Source of the DNA: an uncultured delta proteobacterium
Lineage (GTDB): Bacteria > UBA10199 > GCA-002796325 > 1-14-0-20-49-13
Direction of reading: 5' to 3'
Assembly: GCA_903868375.1 (NCBI GenBank)
Contig: CAIPVD010000026.1
Span: 1-8,637, forward strand
DNA: 8,637 nt
This document shows, one piece after another, positions 1 through 6,300 of this stretch (positions within the stretch are counted from its first letter, which is position 1; each line of letters opens with the position of its first letter). Under the pieces are notes generated by a model. That model was not told the origin of the DNA, did no database searches, and was given only the letters and a program-made list of their open reading frames with translations. Made by a program: the position numbers and the translations under genes.

Positions 1-83
1 ATACATTCGATGAGCTCGATAAGCTCGTGAACGTTGTCAATAAAACCGTGTGCATAGATGTCGAGGAGAGATCATGTCTCTAA
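1..83 (+). CDS. 3' end of an unidentified upstream gene (possibly a PLP-dependent aminotransferase)
   Basis: An open frame enters from the left edge, with its first full codon at base 3, and reads 26 residues to a TAA at 81-83. Its visible part begins TFDELDKLVNVVNKTV. The stop lies 10 bases inside the next gene, an arrangement typical of translational coupling in an operon. The pattern 'FDELDKLVNVV' resembles the last helix of fold-type I PLP enzymes, such as class V aminotransferases and cysteine desulfurases, which often end in a similar '(N)T..E(I/L)D+LV' stretch. That is only a resemblance over a few residues; the catalytic part lies outside the window. The frame's coding character and tight coupling are good evidence for a real gene. 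Its identity is a guess. Confidence 0.55.
   Translation, partial: TFDELDKLVNVVNKTVCIDVEERSCL
63..70 (+). promoter_or_regulatory. Ribosome binding site of the methyltransferase gene
   Basis: GAGGAGAG lies 3 bases before the ATG at 74. It decides the start: the in-frame ATG at 50 has no such site and would add eight residues that do not belong to the methyltransferase fold. The site lies inside the coding end of the upstream gene. Confidence 0.6.
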
Positions 84-772
84 AAACGAACCAACAAGTA
101 GCAAAAGAATTCGATGATTGGGTGTTGGATGGCAAGAGTAAAGGTATGGAACATCGCCACTATTTTATGTGGGAATCTATCTTTAAGAACGGAAATTTTA
201 AAAACGATTCATCTGTGCTGGATCTCTGCTGTGGGGATGGCTGGGCCGTTTATGAAACCGCAAAAAAAATAAAGGACGGATTTGTGGTCGGTGTCGATGC
301 TTCAGCTGCCATGGTAGGCTCGGCCGTGGCAAAACGAGGGAATTCCAATAACACGTTGTTCTTACAGAACGATGTTCAAGGCCTTTCGTTTGGCGAAAAT
401 CAATTTACTCACATTTTCTCGATCGAGGCTCTCTATTACGTTAAAGATATATCATCTCTTTTTAAGAGCGTATCTCGATTATTGAAACCGAACGGCGTTT
501 TTTTGATCGCCATAAACTACTACGCTGAAAATCCGCATACAACCGTTTGGCAGTCACAAATAGGCATTCCATTATATTCAAGGTCTGTAGCTGAATACTC
601 GAAGATCATGGAGGAGAATGGATTAAAGGTCGTAAATCAAAAAAGGATCTTCGAGCCGTCACCTATACCAGAACAATATAACGGCCGATGGTTCAAAGAT
701 ATTAATGAGCTAAAAGCTTTTCGTAAGGAAGGCACGTTATTATTGGTTGGCAGAAAATCTAACTCAAATTGA
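74..772 (+). CDS. Class I SAM-dependent methyltransferase (Methyltransf_11/25 type)
   Basis: Predicted cytoplasmic enzyme of 232 residues that transfers a methyl group from S-adenosylmethionine to an unknown acceptor. Motif I is VLDLCCGDGWA at about residues 48-58, the glycine-rich SAM loop after the first strand. The acidic end of strand 2 is VVGVDAS (D75), D100 lies in the 'QNDV' strand-3 region, and IFSIEALYYVKD (114-125) is the motif IV area. LLKPNGVFLIA (136-146) is the usual 'LKPGG' post-motif. The N-terminal 30 residues, with 'VAKEFDDW', look like the usual cap helix of small-molecule methyltransferases. The substrate cannot be read from the sequence. The start overlaps the upstream gene by 10 bases and the stop is 9 bases from the radical SAM gene, so it is very likely part of one transcript. 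No signal peptide or membrane segment is seen. Confident in family, not in substrate. Confidence 0.88.
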   Translation: MSLKTNQQVAKEFDDWVLDGKSKGMEHRHYFMWESIFKNGNFKNDSSVLDLCCGDGWAVYETAKKIKDGFVVGVDASAAMVGSAVAKRGNSNNTLFLQNDVQGLSFGENQFTHIFSIEALYYVKDISSLFKSVSRLLKPNGVFLIAINYYAENPHTTVWQSQIGIPLYSRSVAEYSKIMEENGLKVVNQKRIFEPSPIPEQYNGRWFKDINELKAFRKEGTLLLVGRKSNSN

Positions 773-781
773 GGAGCTACT

Positions 782-1807
782 ATGAACTACGTAAATAACT
801 TTCAGCCGATCACTGGTGCAGATGTAAAGATCACGGACCTTTGCAATTTTAGATGTGATTTTTGTGTGAATAACGATGGTATTAAAAAGGTCGAAGTCGT
901 TAACAAATATAAAGTGATAAAAAGTCTGTATGAACTGATAGAGGCCCCTCAAAATCTGGCAAGGTTTGAGAACGTATATTTCACTGGCGGTGAAACGGTT
1001 CTGGCCTTAGATACCGTAATCCAGATAATGCAGGCCCTTCCGGAAGGGCTGTTCACCAGCATCGTTACAAATGGAGTTCTGTTGAATGAAGATAAGATCG
1101 ATCTACTGATAGCTAATAGATTGTCTCGGATAAAGATCTCCTACGATACAACCGATAAGAGAATGCTCCCGATAATAAGAAATGGAGCGAGGCAAGAACA
1201 TCTGTCGGTGATCGAAAAGAACGCCGAGTATGCTGCAAAGAAGGGGATAGCTGTTTGCCTGCGAGTTGCGCTTGGGCGGCTAAACGAAGCCGTTTTGAAC
1301 GATATTTATAAGAAAGCGGTGGACCTTGGAACCAGTACGTTACAGATCAAGCCGATCGTTATGAGTGGCAGGGCACACGATAATGAAAAGGAACTTTCGC
1401 TAACGCCGGAACGGCTGATGGAATGTTTTTCAAAGCTCTCGAGCATTTACGATCCATCCAAGACGAAAATATCGATCTCATGTTTTCCGCCTGCACGGCA
1501 ATTTGGCTTGCCGGTAAAGAACTGTGCGAACCATTCAAAATATTACCTTAACACAGATGGAAATATTTATATCTGCAACTATTGTACCGAGCGATCAGTC
1601 GTTATGGGAAATTATCTTGAGGAGAACGGAACGCTAAAGGCATTAATTAAGCGCAGAGAGAGCTATAATGAGATCTTCCGTGAAAATGGCGTGTTGTCGG
1701 CTTGTGCCGCACAGGACAATTATTCTCACCTCTTGGATGACGACCCATGTCTTGGCTCTGCGATCAGGCATAACGGTTTAATGGTTAATGAGGGTGTCAC
1801 AGCCTGA
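782..1807 (+). CDS. Radical SAM protein with a partial SPASM/twitch C-terminal region
   Basis: A 341-residue radical SAM enzyme. The cluster motif CxxxCxxC is C21, C25 and C28 (DLCNFRCDFC), and FTGGET at 67-72 is the GGE-type SAM-binding motif. Both sit where the family has them. The C-terminal third is cysteine-rich: C234, C248, C265, C268, C308 and C323. C248, G260 and C265 fit the published SPASM signature C-x(9-15)-G-x(4)-C, and C265 and C268 form a CxxC. The complete seven-Cys SPASM pattern is not obvious, so one or two auxiliary Fe-S clusters are likely, but their number is uncertain. SPASM proteins modify peptides, proteins or small molecules such as sugars; no substrate is evident. 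A GAGGAG ribosome site (771-776) overlaps the upstream stop and sits 5 bases before the ATG. The operon neighbours (methyltransferase, ThDP enzyme, phosphatase) suggest a biosynthetic role rather than housekeeping. Confidence 0.88.
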   Translation: MNYVNNFQPITGADVKITDLCNFRCDFCVNNDGIKKVEVVNKYKVIKSLYELIEAPQNLARFENVYFTGGETVLALDTVIQIMQALPEGLFTSIVTNGVLLNEDKIDLLIANRLSRIKISYDTTDKRMLPIIRNGARQEHLSVIEKNAEYAAKKGIAVCLRVALGRLNEAVLNDIYKKAVDLGTSTLQIKPIVMSGRAHDNEKELSLTPERLMECFSKLSSIYDPSKTKISISCFPPARQFGLPVKNCANHSKYYLNTDGNIYICNYCTERSVVMGNYLEENGTLKALIKRRESYNEIFRENGVLSACAAQDNYSHLLDDDPCLGSAIRHNGLMVNEGVTA

Positions 1808-1814
1808 ACTTAAA

Positions 1815-3488
1815 ATGAACGCAGAAATTAACGTAATAACAGCGTTAGTGAAATATTTTGAGGATAGTGGCGTTACTAACGTCTTTGGGTTTCCAGGCGA
1901 ATCCATGCTGCCGCTGTACCTAGCCTATAATGAACGGGCCAAGATCAGGCATGTTATGGCGGGATGTGAACGCTGCGCAGGGTATATGGCCGACGTGTAT
2001 GCGCGTATCTCAAATCAAATAGGCATCGTTGACGCACCGGGAGGGATCGGGTCTCCATGGCTGATGCCGTCGTTCAGCGAAGCCAAGAACAGTTCCATCC
2101 CGATACTTGGGATCGTTAGCGGTGTCTCAACAGATGGTGCCCTAAAATGGGCCACCGGCGAATGTGATCAACTGGGCATGTTCAAGCCATTTGTAAAAAA
2201 AATGTTACGTTTGGAAGATCCGAACAGGTTATATGATTTTGCGAGGCAACTTATCCAAACGGCGACTTCAAGAAGGCCGGGCCCTACAGTGCTGGAGATC
2301 CCGACGGATCTAATGCAAAGGCCTGTCGATAACAGTACGTTGCATCGCACAAGTACTCATTTTCCTAAGACAAGGACCGTTCCTTGCGAAAGTGACTTGG
2401 GAAACGCAGTTAAAATAATTAAGATGTCCACTGCTCCGATCATATTGGCAGGCGGTGGCGTTCATCTTTCAAGGGCGTATCGGCCGCTTGCCGATTTTTC
2501 AAAGGTATTTAACATACCGGTTGTGACGACGATCAATGGGAAGGGGGCGATCGATGAGGATTCCCCGCTTTGCGTAGGTGTGGTCGGAAATAAAGGCAGC
2601 GTGGAAAATAATGAGTTCGTGAAGAAAAGTGATCTAATAATCGTATTGGGCAGTAAACTTGGCGATAAGAGCACGGATAATTACACCTTATTTCCCAAGA
2701 ACGCCCGGATCATCAGGATCGATATTGATGAAAGCGAAATACAGAGAAATTGCGAGCAGGAAATTCCACTTGTGGGCGATATTTCGGAAACTTTATCCAG
2801 GCTCGCAACTTTCGATATTCAAGTGTTTTACAGTTCGGAAATTATTAAAGAGATCGCCTTTTTAAGAGCAAGGCAAGAATCTTACTATGCGAGCTATGAA
2901 TTGCCCGACATGAAGGTAAGCCCATCGCTTATAATAAAAGAGATAAACAGTAGATTTAATGGCGAAGCCATCATATGTGCCGATGCAAGTGTCGCATCTG
3001 GCTGGGTCGGCGCCGTGGCAAAGGCAAAGAGCGATCGAAGACGGATCGTAACGCCTCGTGGTACGGGAAGCCTTGGTTTTGGATTTCCAGCTGCAATAGC
3101 GGCTAAAATTGCGGCTCCCGATCTTCCGGTGTTTGGGATCGGTGGTGATGGAGGCTTTGCGATGAGTTGCCATGAATTAGAGACCGTGCGCCGTCTCGAT
3201 CTGGATATACATTATTTCGTCCTCAATAATAATGCATTGGGCCTGCTCGAAAAACATTTAGCGCGTGAAGGCTATGGAGACGTTCTGGATAAACGATGTA
3301 ATACCGACTGGGAAAAAATTGCGAAAGGTTTTGGAGTTAATGCTGTTACCTTGCGGTCAAACAAAGATGTTCTGAATTATTTCGACAAATTGCCAAAAGG
3401 GCCTTCGCTTGTTCAGGTACAAATCAACGACGATATTATTCCCCCAGATCTAAGGACATTATTAAAATCTTCTTTGAACGATGAATAG
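1815..3488 (+). CDS. Thiamine-diphosphate-dependent enzyme, acetolactate synthase-like, unassigned subfamily
   Basis: A 557-residue protein with the three-domain layout of the acetolactate synthase/pyruvate oxidase superfamily. The pyrimidine-binding domain covers about residues 1-165, with NVFGFPGE near 22-29 and the catalytic Glu at E52 in CERCAGYMADVYAR. The central domain covers about 185-340, with PIILAGGGVH at 208-217. The cofactor-binding domain is C-terminal, with GTGSLGFGFPAAI at 416-428 and the Mg/ThDP motif GDGG (444-447) followed by NN (471-472). Such enzymes cleave or join C-C bonds next to a carbonyl, commonly decarboxylating a 2-oxo acid. Unusually, the His that normally precedes the catalytic Glu is Cys, and the Glu sits between two cysteines (C-E-R-C). 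It is therefore not a standard IlvB. I chose ATG 1815 because family members start there; an in-frame ATG at 1788 would overlap the radical SAM gene by 20 bases. Neither start has a good ribosome site, which suggests translational coupling. Confidence 0.87.
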   Translation: MNAEINVITALVKYFEDSGVTNVFGFPGESMLPLYLAYNERAKIRHVMAGCERCAGYMADVYARISNQIGIVDAPGGIGSPWLMPSFSEAKNSSIPILGIVSGVSTDGALKWATGECDQLGMFKPFVKKMLRLEDPNRLYDFARQLIQTATSRRPGPTVLEIPTDLMQRPVDNSTLHRTSTHFPKTRTVPCESDLGNAVKIIKMSTAPIILAGGGVHLSRAYRPLADFSKVFNIPVVTTINGKGAIDEDSPLCVGVVGNKGSVENNEFVKKSDLIIVLGSKLGDKSTDNYTLFPKNARIIRIDIDESEIQRNCEQEIPLVGDISETLSRLATFDIQVFYSSEIIKEIAFLRARQESYYASYELPDMKVSPSLIIKEINSRFNGEAIICADASVASGWVGAVAKAKSDRRRIVTPRGTGSLGFGFPAAIAAKIAAPDLPVFGIGGDGGFAMSCHELETVRRLDLDIHYFVLNNNALGLLEKHLAREGYGDVLDKRCNTDWEKIAKGFGVNAVTLRSNKDVLNYFDKLPKGPSLVQVQINDDIIPPDLRTLLKSSLNDE

Positions 3489-4086
3489 TCGAATTTACAT
3501 ATGCAGGCACGGCCAAACTGTGTGGAATGTGGAGGAGAGAAAGCAGGGGCATCTGGATTCGCCTTTGACCTATGAGGGAGTTAAACAGGCCCGATCTTTG
3601 GCCGCTTACCTAAGGCGGGATGGTGTTAAGGGGACGATATATTCAAGCCCTCTTGGGAGGGCTTTCAGATCGGCTTCAATCGTTCAGGAACAAAATGAAA
3701 ATTTGGAATTAAAGATAGATGAACGCCTAAAAGAAATTTCTTTCGGTATTTTAGAAAGTCTTACCAAAGAGGAGATCGAAAAAAAACATAAGGCCATCTA
3801 TGAAGGATTTTGCATAGATCCATTCAATTGCCCATTGCCAATGGGCGAATCTTATAACCATTTGTATCAAAGAGCCTCTTCTTTTCTAAAAGAAATGATA
3901 GGGGATGACGAACATAGGGATATTGTTATAATCGCTCACGAAGATATAAACAAAATGTTAACAGTCACGTTGCTTGGCCTTGATATAAGGGAATGCATGA
4001 AGATAGAACAGCCACACGATATTGTTTACAAGATCCGCAGGTCTCCACTGGCCCTATTTCCCGAACAAATTAACCAGCCACATTGA
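3481..4086 (+). CDS. Histidine phosphatase family protein (phosphoglycerate mutase-like)
   Basis: A 201-residue phosphatase of the branch-1 histidine phosphatase superfamily, cytoplasmic by appearance. The phospho-accepting histidine is H10 in ICRHGQTVWN (RHG at 9-11). The second conserved arginine is R60 in YSSPLGRAFRSA, the acid/base Glu is probably E85 in ERLKEISFGILES, and the second catalytic His is H153 in IIAHED, where the family usually has 'SHG'. All catalytic positions are present, so it should be active, probably on a small phosphorylated metabolite. It overlaps the ThDP gene by 8 bases and so is translationally coupled. In this operon it may dephosphorylate a pathway intermediate. 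The last ten or so residues (about LFPEQINQPH) are read antisense through a dctM remnant on the other strand, so the native C-terminus may have been altered by a recombination junction. The substrate is unknown. Confidence 0.87.
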   Translation: MNSRIYICRHGQTVWNVEERKQGHLDSPLTYEGVKQARSLAAYLRRDGVKGTIYSSPLGRAFRSASIVQEQNENLELKIDERLKEISFGILESLTKEEIEKKHKAIYEGFCIDPFNCPLPMGESYNHLYQRASSFLKEMIGDDEHRDIVIIAHEDINKMLTVTLLGLDIRECMKIEQPHDIVYKIRRSPLALFPEQINQPH

Positions 4087-4107
4087 AAGTTCAGGTGCAT
4101 AGGTTGT
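4054..4107 (-). pseudogene. dctM: Remnant of a dctM 3' end (second copy)
   Basis: Read on the minus strand, this stretch encodes TTYAPELSMWLVNLFGK and a TAG stop. The intact dctM at 5026-6300 ends ITYVPELSMWLVNLFGK and TAA. Fifteen of seventeen residues agree, and nine codons differ: seven synonymously (K, G, F, S, E, P, Y) and two by replacement (V to A, I to T). That pattern means the remnant descends from a dctM that was under purifying selection, not from drift of a recent local copy. Upstream on the minus strand the frame closes at once (TAA at 4110-4108), and similarity fades beyond about 4120. The remnant overlaps the 3' end of the phosphatase gene on the opposite strand. It is too short to function and is best read as a recombination scar. 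Confidence 0.75.
4054..4107. repeat. 54-base direct repeat, left copy (partner 5026-5079)
   Basis: By hand alignment, 42 of 54 bases match 5026-5079 in the same orientation at an offset of 972 bases. This includes a perfect 20-base run at 4064-4083 against 5036-5055. Weaker similarity continues a few bases left, to about 4046 against 5018 with one gap. The copies flank the GAF fragment and the unknown 250-residue gene. Confidence 0.8.
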
Positions 4108-4256
4108 TTAAGCTATTGATAATTTTAAAATCGGGCAGTTCGTCTCGTGGTCTTCTTAAAGATAACGATCCGAACGCTTATCTGTCATCCGAACAGATCC
4201 GCTTGCTCGAATCGTTCGCGAGTGTTATAACGCTTGTCATTGCCAAAAACAATTAG
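4083..4256 (+). pseudogene. Fragment of a KdpD-like GAF sensor domain, or a small ORF of 57 residues
   Basis: A plus-strand frame starting at TTG 4083 (stop TAA just upstream at 4071) runs to TAG 4254-4256. The first eight codons lie on the antisense of the dctM remnant. The rest, from about 4108, reads as protein: LLKDNDPNAYLSSEQIRLL and then ESFASVITLVIAKNN. This matches the way KdpD-type histidine kinase GAF domains end ('lspEQ.rLLeafa.q.alAler'), just before the phospho-acceptor helix. Here a stop follows directly and no kinase domain is found. There is no ribosome site in front of the TTG. I read it as the stranded 3' part of a truncated sensor gene. An expressed small protein is possible, because its TAG overlaps the AGGAGG that serves the next gene, but this is less likely. 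Confidence 0.5.
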
Positions 4257-4260
4257 GAGG
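4255..4260 (+). promoter_or_regulatory. Ribosome binding site of the unknown 250-residue gene
   Basis: A perfect AGGAGG lies 5 bases before ATG 4266 and shares two bases with the TAG stop of the preceding GAF-like frame. It is the strongest support that the downstream gene is translated from 4266. Confidence 0.7.
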
Positions 4261-4265
4261 TACTT

Positions 4266-5018
4266 ATGGGTTCTGTAAAGAAATGTGAATCGTATTCGAT
4301 CTGCTACGATGAATTTTGTATGACCCATTCCGAACCGGAGATAGTCAATGCAATGTCGAAATGGGACCCAAATAATACCTGCAAGATAGATGTGAATGCG
4401 GGAGATCATGAAAGAGAATTATTCAGTGATTATGCAGCGGCCCTCAAAAAGTTGAGCTTGCCTGGCGAACGGCGTTTTTTTCATAACGAAGAATTTTACG
4501 GGATCGGTTTTAATCTTAATAGATGGATGGAGATGATGGCGAATCTTGTGAAGTTCGACAAGGAACTGAAGAAACATAATGACGACAGATACCCCATAAG
4601 AGCTTCCGAATGGGAACAGACTTTCGATGACGCCGATTCAAAACATGGTTTTGTTAATGGTTATAAAGGATTTTTTGGAGAGTTGCATAATGTATGTTGG
4701 TATATAGGACTGTTGGGTGAAAAAGCTTCGGGTACAATGATCTGTGATCCTAAAATGCGCGAGCAGATATTGGCGAAAAAAAATCTGGGTTCGTTAGGCA
4801 ATGATCCGATTGAAGAGATTCCTTATATCGAAAAGTTCGTGCCGCATTATCTATATTCTCTGACACATGAGCGACTTTTTAAGTTCAGAGAACAGGTGGT
4901 TGGCAAGAGCATAGAGATCTATTGCGAAGACGAGGATAATATAAAATGCGCAACCCATGATCCTGTTAAGGTGTTCATGAAGTGCCAAGAGGTCAGCACG
5001 GATGGAATGTTCGGATGA
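4266..5018 (+). CDS. Hypothetical protein, 250 residues, no family recognised
   Basis: I do not recognise this protein. It is soluble in appearance: no signal peptide, no membrane segment, many charged and aromatic residues. It has nine cysteines (7, 13, 18, 39, 144, 160, 220, 228, 240), with a cluster in the first 40 residues and another in the last 31, but no clear CxxC or zinc-finger spacing. Aromatic-rich parts lie around HNEEFYGIGFNLNRWMEMM (73-91) and GYKGFFGELHNVCWYIGLL (132-150). Start choice is firm (AGGAGG 5 bases upstream). The gap of 179 bases to the phosphatase gene is filled by gene remnants, so it is probably a separate acquisition from the operon on its left. Its stop is 7 bases from the convergent dctM stop, leaving no room for a terminator between them. 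It lies between two copies of the dctM 3' end. Confidence 0.75.
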   Translation: MGSVKKCESYSICYDEFCMTHSEPEIVNAMSKWDPNNTCKIDVNAGDHERELFSDYAAALKKLSLPGERRFFHNEEFYGIGFNLNRWMEMMANLVKFDKELKKHNDDRYPIRASEWEQTFDDADSKHGFVNGYKGFFGELHNVCWYIGLLGEKASGTMICDPKMREQILAKKNLGSLGNDPIEEIPYIEKFVPHYLYSLTHERLFKFREQVVGKSIEIYCEDEDNIKCATHDPVKVFMKCQEVSTDGMFG

Positions 5019-5025
5019 GTGGCTC

Positions 5026-5079
5026 TTACTTACCAAACAAATTAACCAGCCACATGGAAAGCTCCGGCACGTAGGTGAT
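5026..5079. repeat. 54-base direct repeat, right copy (within intact dctM)
   Basis: This is the last 17 codons and stop of the intact dctM, matched by 4054-4107 at 42 of 54 bases. See the left copy for details. Confidence 0.8.
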
Positions 5080-6300
5080 GATGCCTAGTGTGACGAGAAG
5101 CACCGCGATGAACGGAAGAACTGCAAGGCTTAGCTGCAGTATCGACTTCTTGAAACGCAGGCTTGAAATAAATAGGTTCATTCCAAGCGGCGGATGTATG
5201 TAGCCAATTTCCAAGTTCGTCAAGAAGATGATGCCCAAGTGAACGGGGCTAACGCCAAACTCCTTGGCTATCGGTACAATTAGCGGCACAACGATAATGA
5301 TTGCCGAAAAGATATCCATCAGACATCCAACTACGAGTAGAAAGATGTTCAGCGCGAAAAGGAACATGAACCGGCTAGAAATATACTGGTGCATGAATTC
5401 CAAGATCTTCATCGGCACCTGTTGGTCGATGAGGTAGTTCGTGAAACCAAGCGCGCAGCCTAAAATTATAAGTACGCTTCCAACGAGCGTCATCGAATCG
5501 ACGGTGATGCGCGGAATGTCTTTCGTAATTTTTAGATCGCGGTAGATGAGCAGCTCAACAAGAAGCACATATATTGCGGTTACGCCGGCGGCTTCTGATA
5601 CTGCGAAGAATCCGCTATATATACCTATCAGCACCACGAATGGCAGAGGCAATATCCACACGGCTTCGCGAAGCGCCGGCCATACGTTCTTCCATTTGAA
5701 CGGAATCCGTTTAACTTTGAAGCGCACACCTTGCACTGCGCTGTAAAGTGAGAGCAGAAATATAAGCAAAATTCCCGGAATGATGCCGGCAAGGAATAGC
5801 GCGTCGATATTCACCTGCGCCATTAACGCGTAAAGTATCAACGGCAAACTCGGCGGAAATAATAAGCCAACGCTTCCGCCCGTCGTTAAGAGCCCCATCG
5901 AGAACCGTTCTTTATAACCTTCTTGTAAAAGTATCGGATACAAGAGCCCGCCCATGGCGATGATGGTCACTCCCGAAGCGCCGTTGAACGCGGTGAAGAA
6001 TGCGCAGACGATGAACGCGCCTATTGCTAGGCCGCCCGGCATCCAGCCGAAGAGTGCGCGATATAAATTAACAAGCCGCTGTGGTGATTTGGATTCTGCC
6101 AGTAAATATCCTGCAAATGTGAATAACGGAATTGCAACCAAAGTTGGCGCTGAAGCTAGGCGGAACAGTTCAATGATAACGGCCTGCGGATCGATGCCTG
6201 CGGTGCTAAATAGCAGCATCGCGAGAGCTCCGAACACGACGAAGAGCGGGGCGCCGCAAAGTGCGCATATTATAACGATGGCAAGGTAGAGGCTGATCAT
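5026..6300 (-). CDS. dctM: TRAP transporter large permease subunit DctM
   Basis: A 424-residue polytopic inner-membrane protein, the usual length for the large (12-helix, ion-coupled) subunit of a tripartite ATP-independent periplasmic transporter. These systems take up organic acids such as dicarboxylates, sialic acid or keto acids using a sodium or proton gradient. Family landmarks are present in order: IPLFTFAGYLLAES (57-70), NGASGVTIIAMG (106-117), GGSVGLLFPPSLPLILY (141-157), and near the C-terminus MDIFSAIIIVVPLIVP followed by NLEIGYIHPPLGMNLF, which carries the conserved PP. Hydrophobic segments run along the whole length. Its start codon overlaps the dctQ stop by 4 bases (ATGA), so the two are translationally coupled. 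The substrate cannot be inferred. The gene is convergent with the unknown gene on its left. Confidence 0.93.
   Translation of the reverse strand: MISLYLAIVIICALCGAPLFVVFGALAMLLFSTAGIDPQAVIIELFRLASAPTLVAIPLFTFAGYLLAESKSPQRLVNLYRALFGWMPGGLAIGAFIVCAFFTAFNGASGVTIIAMGGLLYPILLQEGYKERFSMGLLTTGGSVGLLFPPSLPLILYALMAQVNIDALFLAGIIPGILLIFLLSLYSAVQGVRFKVKRIPFKWKNVWPALREAVWILPLPFVVLIGIYSGFFAVSEAAGVTAIYVLLVELLIYRDLKITKDIPRITVDSMTLVGSVLIILGCALGFTNYLIDQQVPMKILEFMHQYISSRFMFLFALNIFLLVVGCLMDIFSAIIIVVPLIVPIAKEFGVSPVHLGIIFLTNLEIGYIHPPLGMNLFISSLRFKKSILQLSLAVLPFIAVLLVTLGIITYVPELSMWLVNLFGK

Noticed and set aside
12..26. Short inverted repeat (GAGCT, 5-base loop, AGCTC)
   Set aside because: Five-base arms within a coding frame with no T-run; too short to be a terminator or operator with confidence.
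50..73. Upstream ATG at 50 as start of the methyltransferase
   Set aside because: No ribosome site in front of it, and the extra residues do not fit the fold; GAGGAGAG sits directly before ATG 74.
1788..1814. ATG 1788 as start of the ThDP enzyme
   Set aside because: It would overlap the radical SAM gene by 20 bases and add nine residues absent from the family pattern. Not fully excluded, since ATG 1815 also lacks a ribosome site.
2862..3173. Antisense open frame inside the ThDP gene
   Set aside because: Composition and residues look random, with no ribosome site; it is a shadow of a strongly supported gene.
4087..4265. Search for a terminator or promoter between the phosphatase and the unknown gene
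   Set aside because: No GC hairpin with a T-run and no convincing -35/-10 pair were found; the stretch is explained by two gene remnants.
5954..6289. Plus-strand open frame inside dctM
   Set aside because: Rich in Ala, Pro, Ser and Arg, as expected from the reverse strand of a hydrophobic membrane protein; no ribosome site or family pattern.
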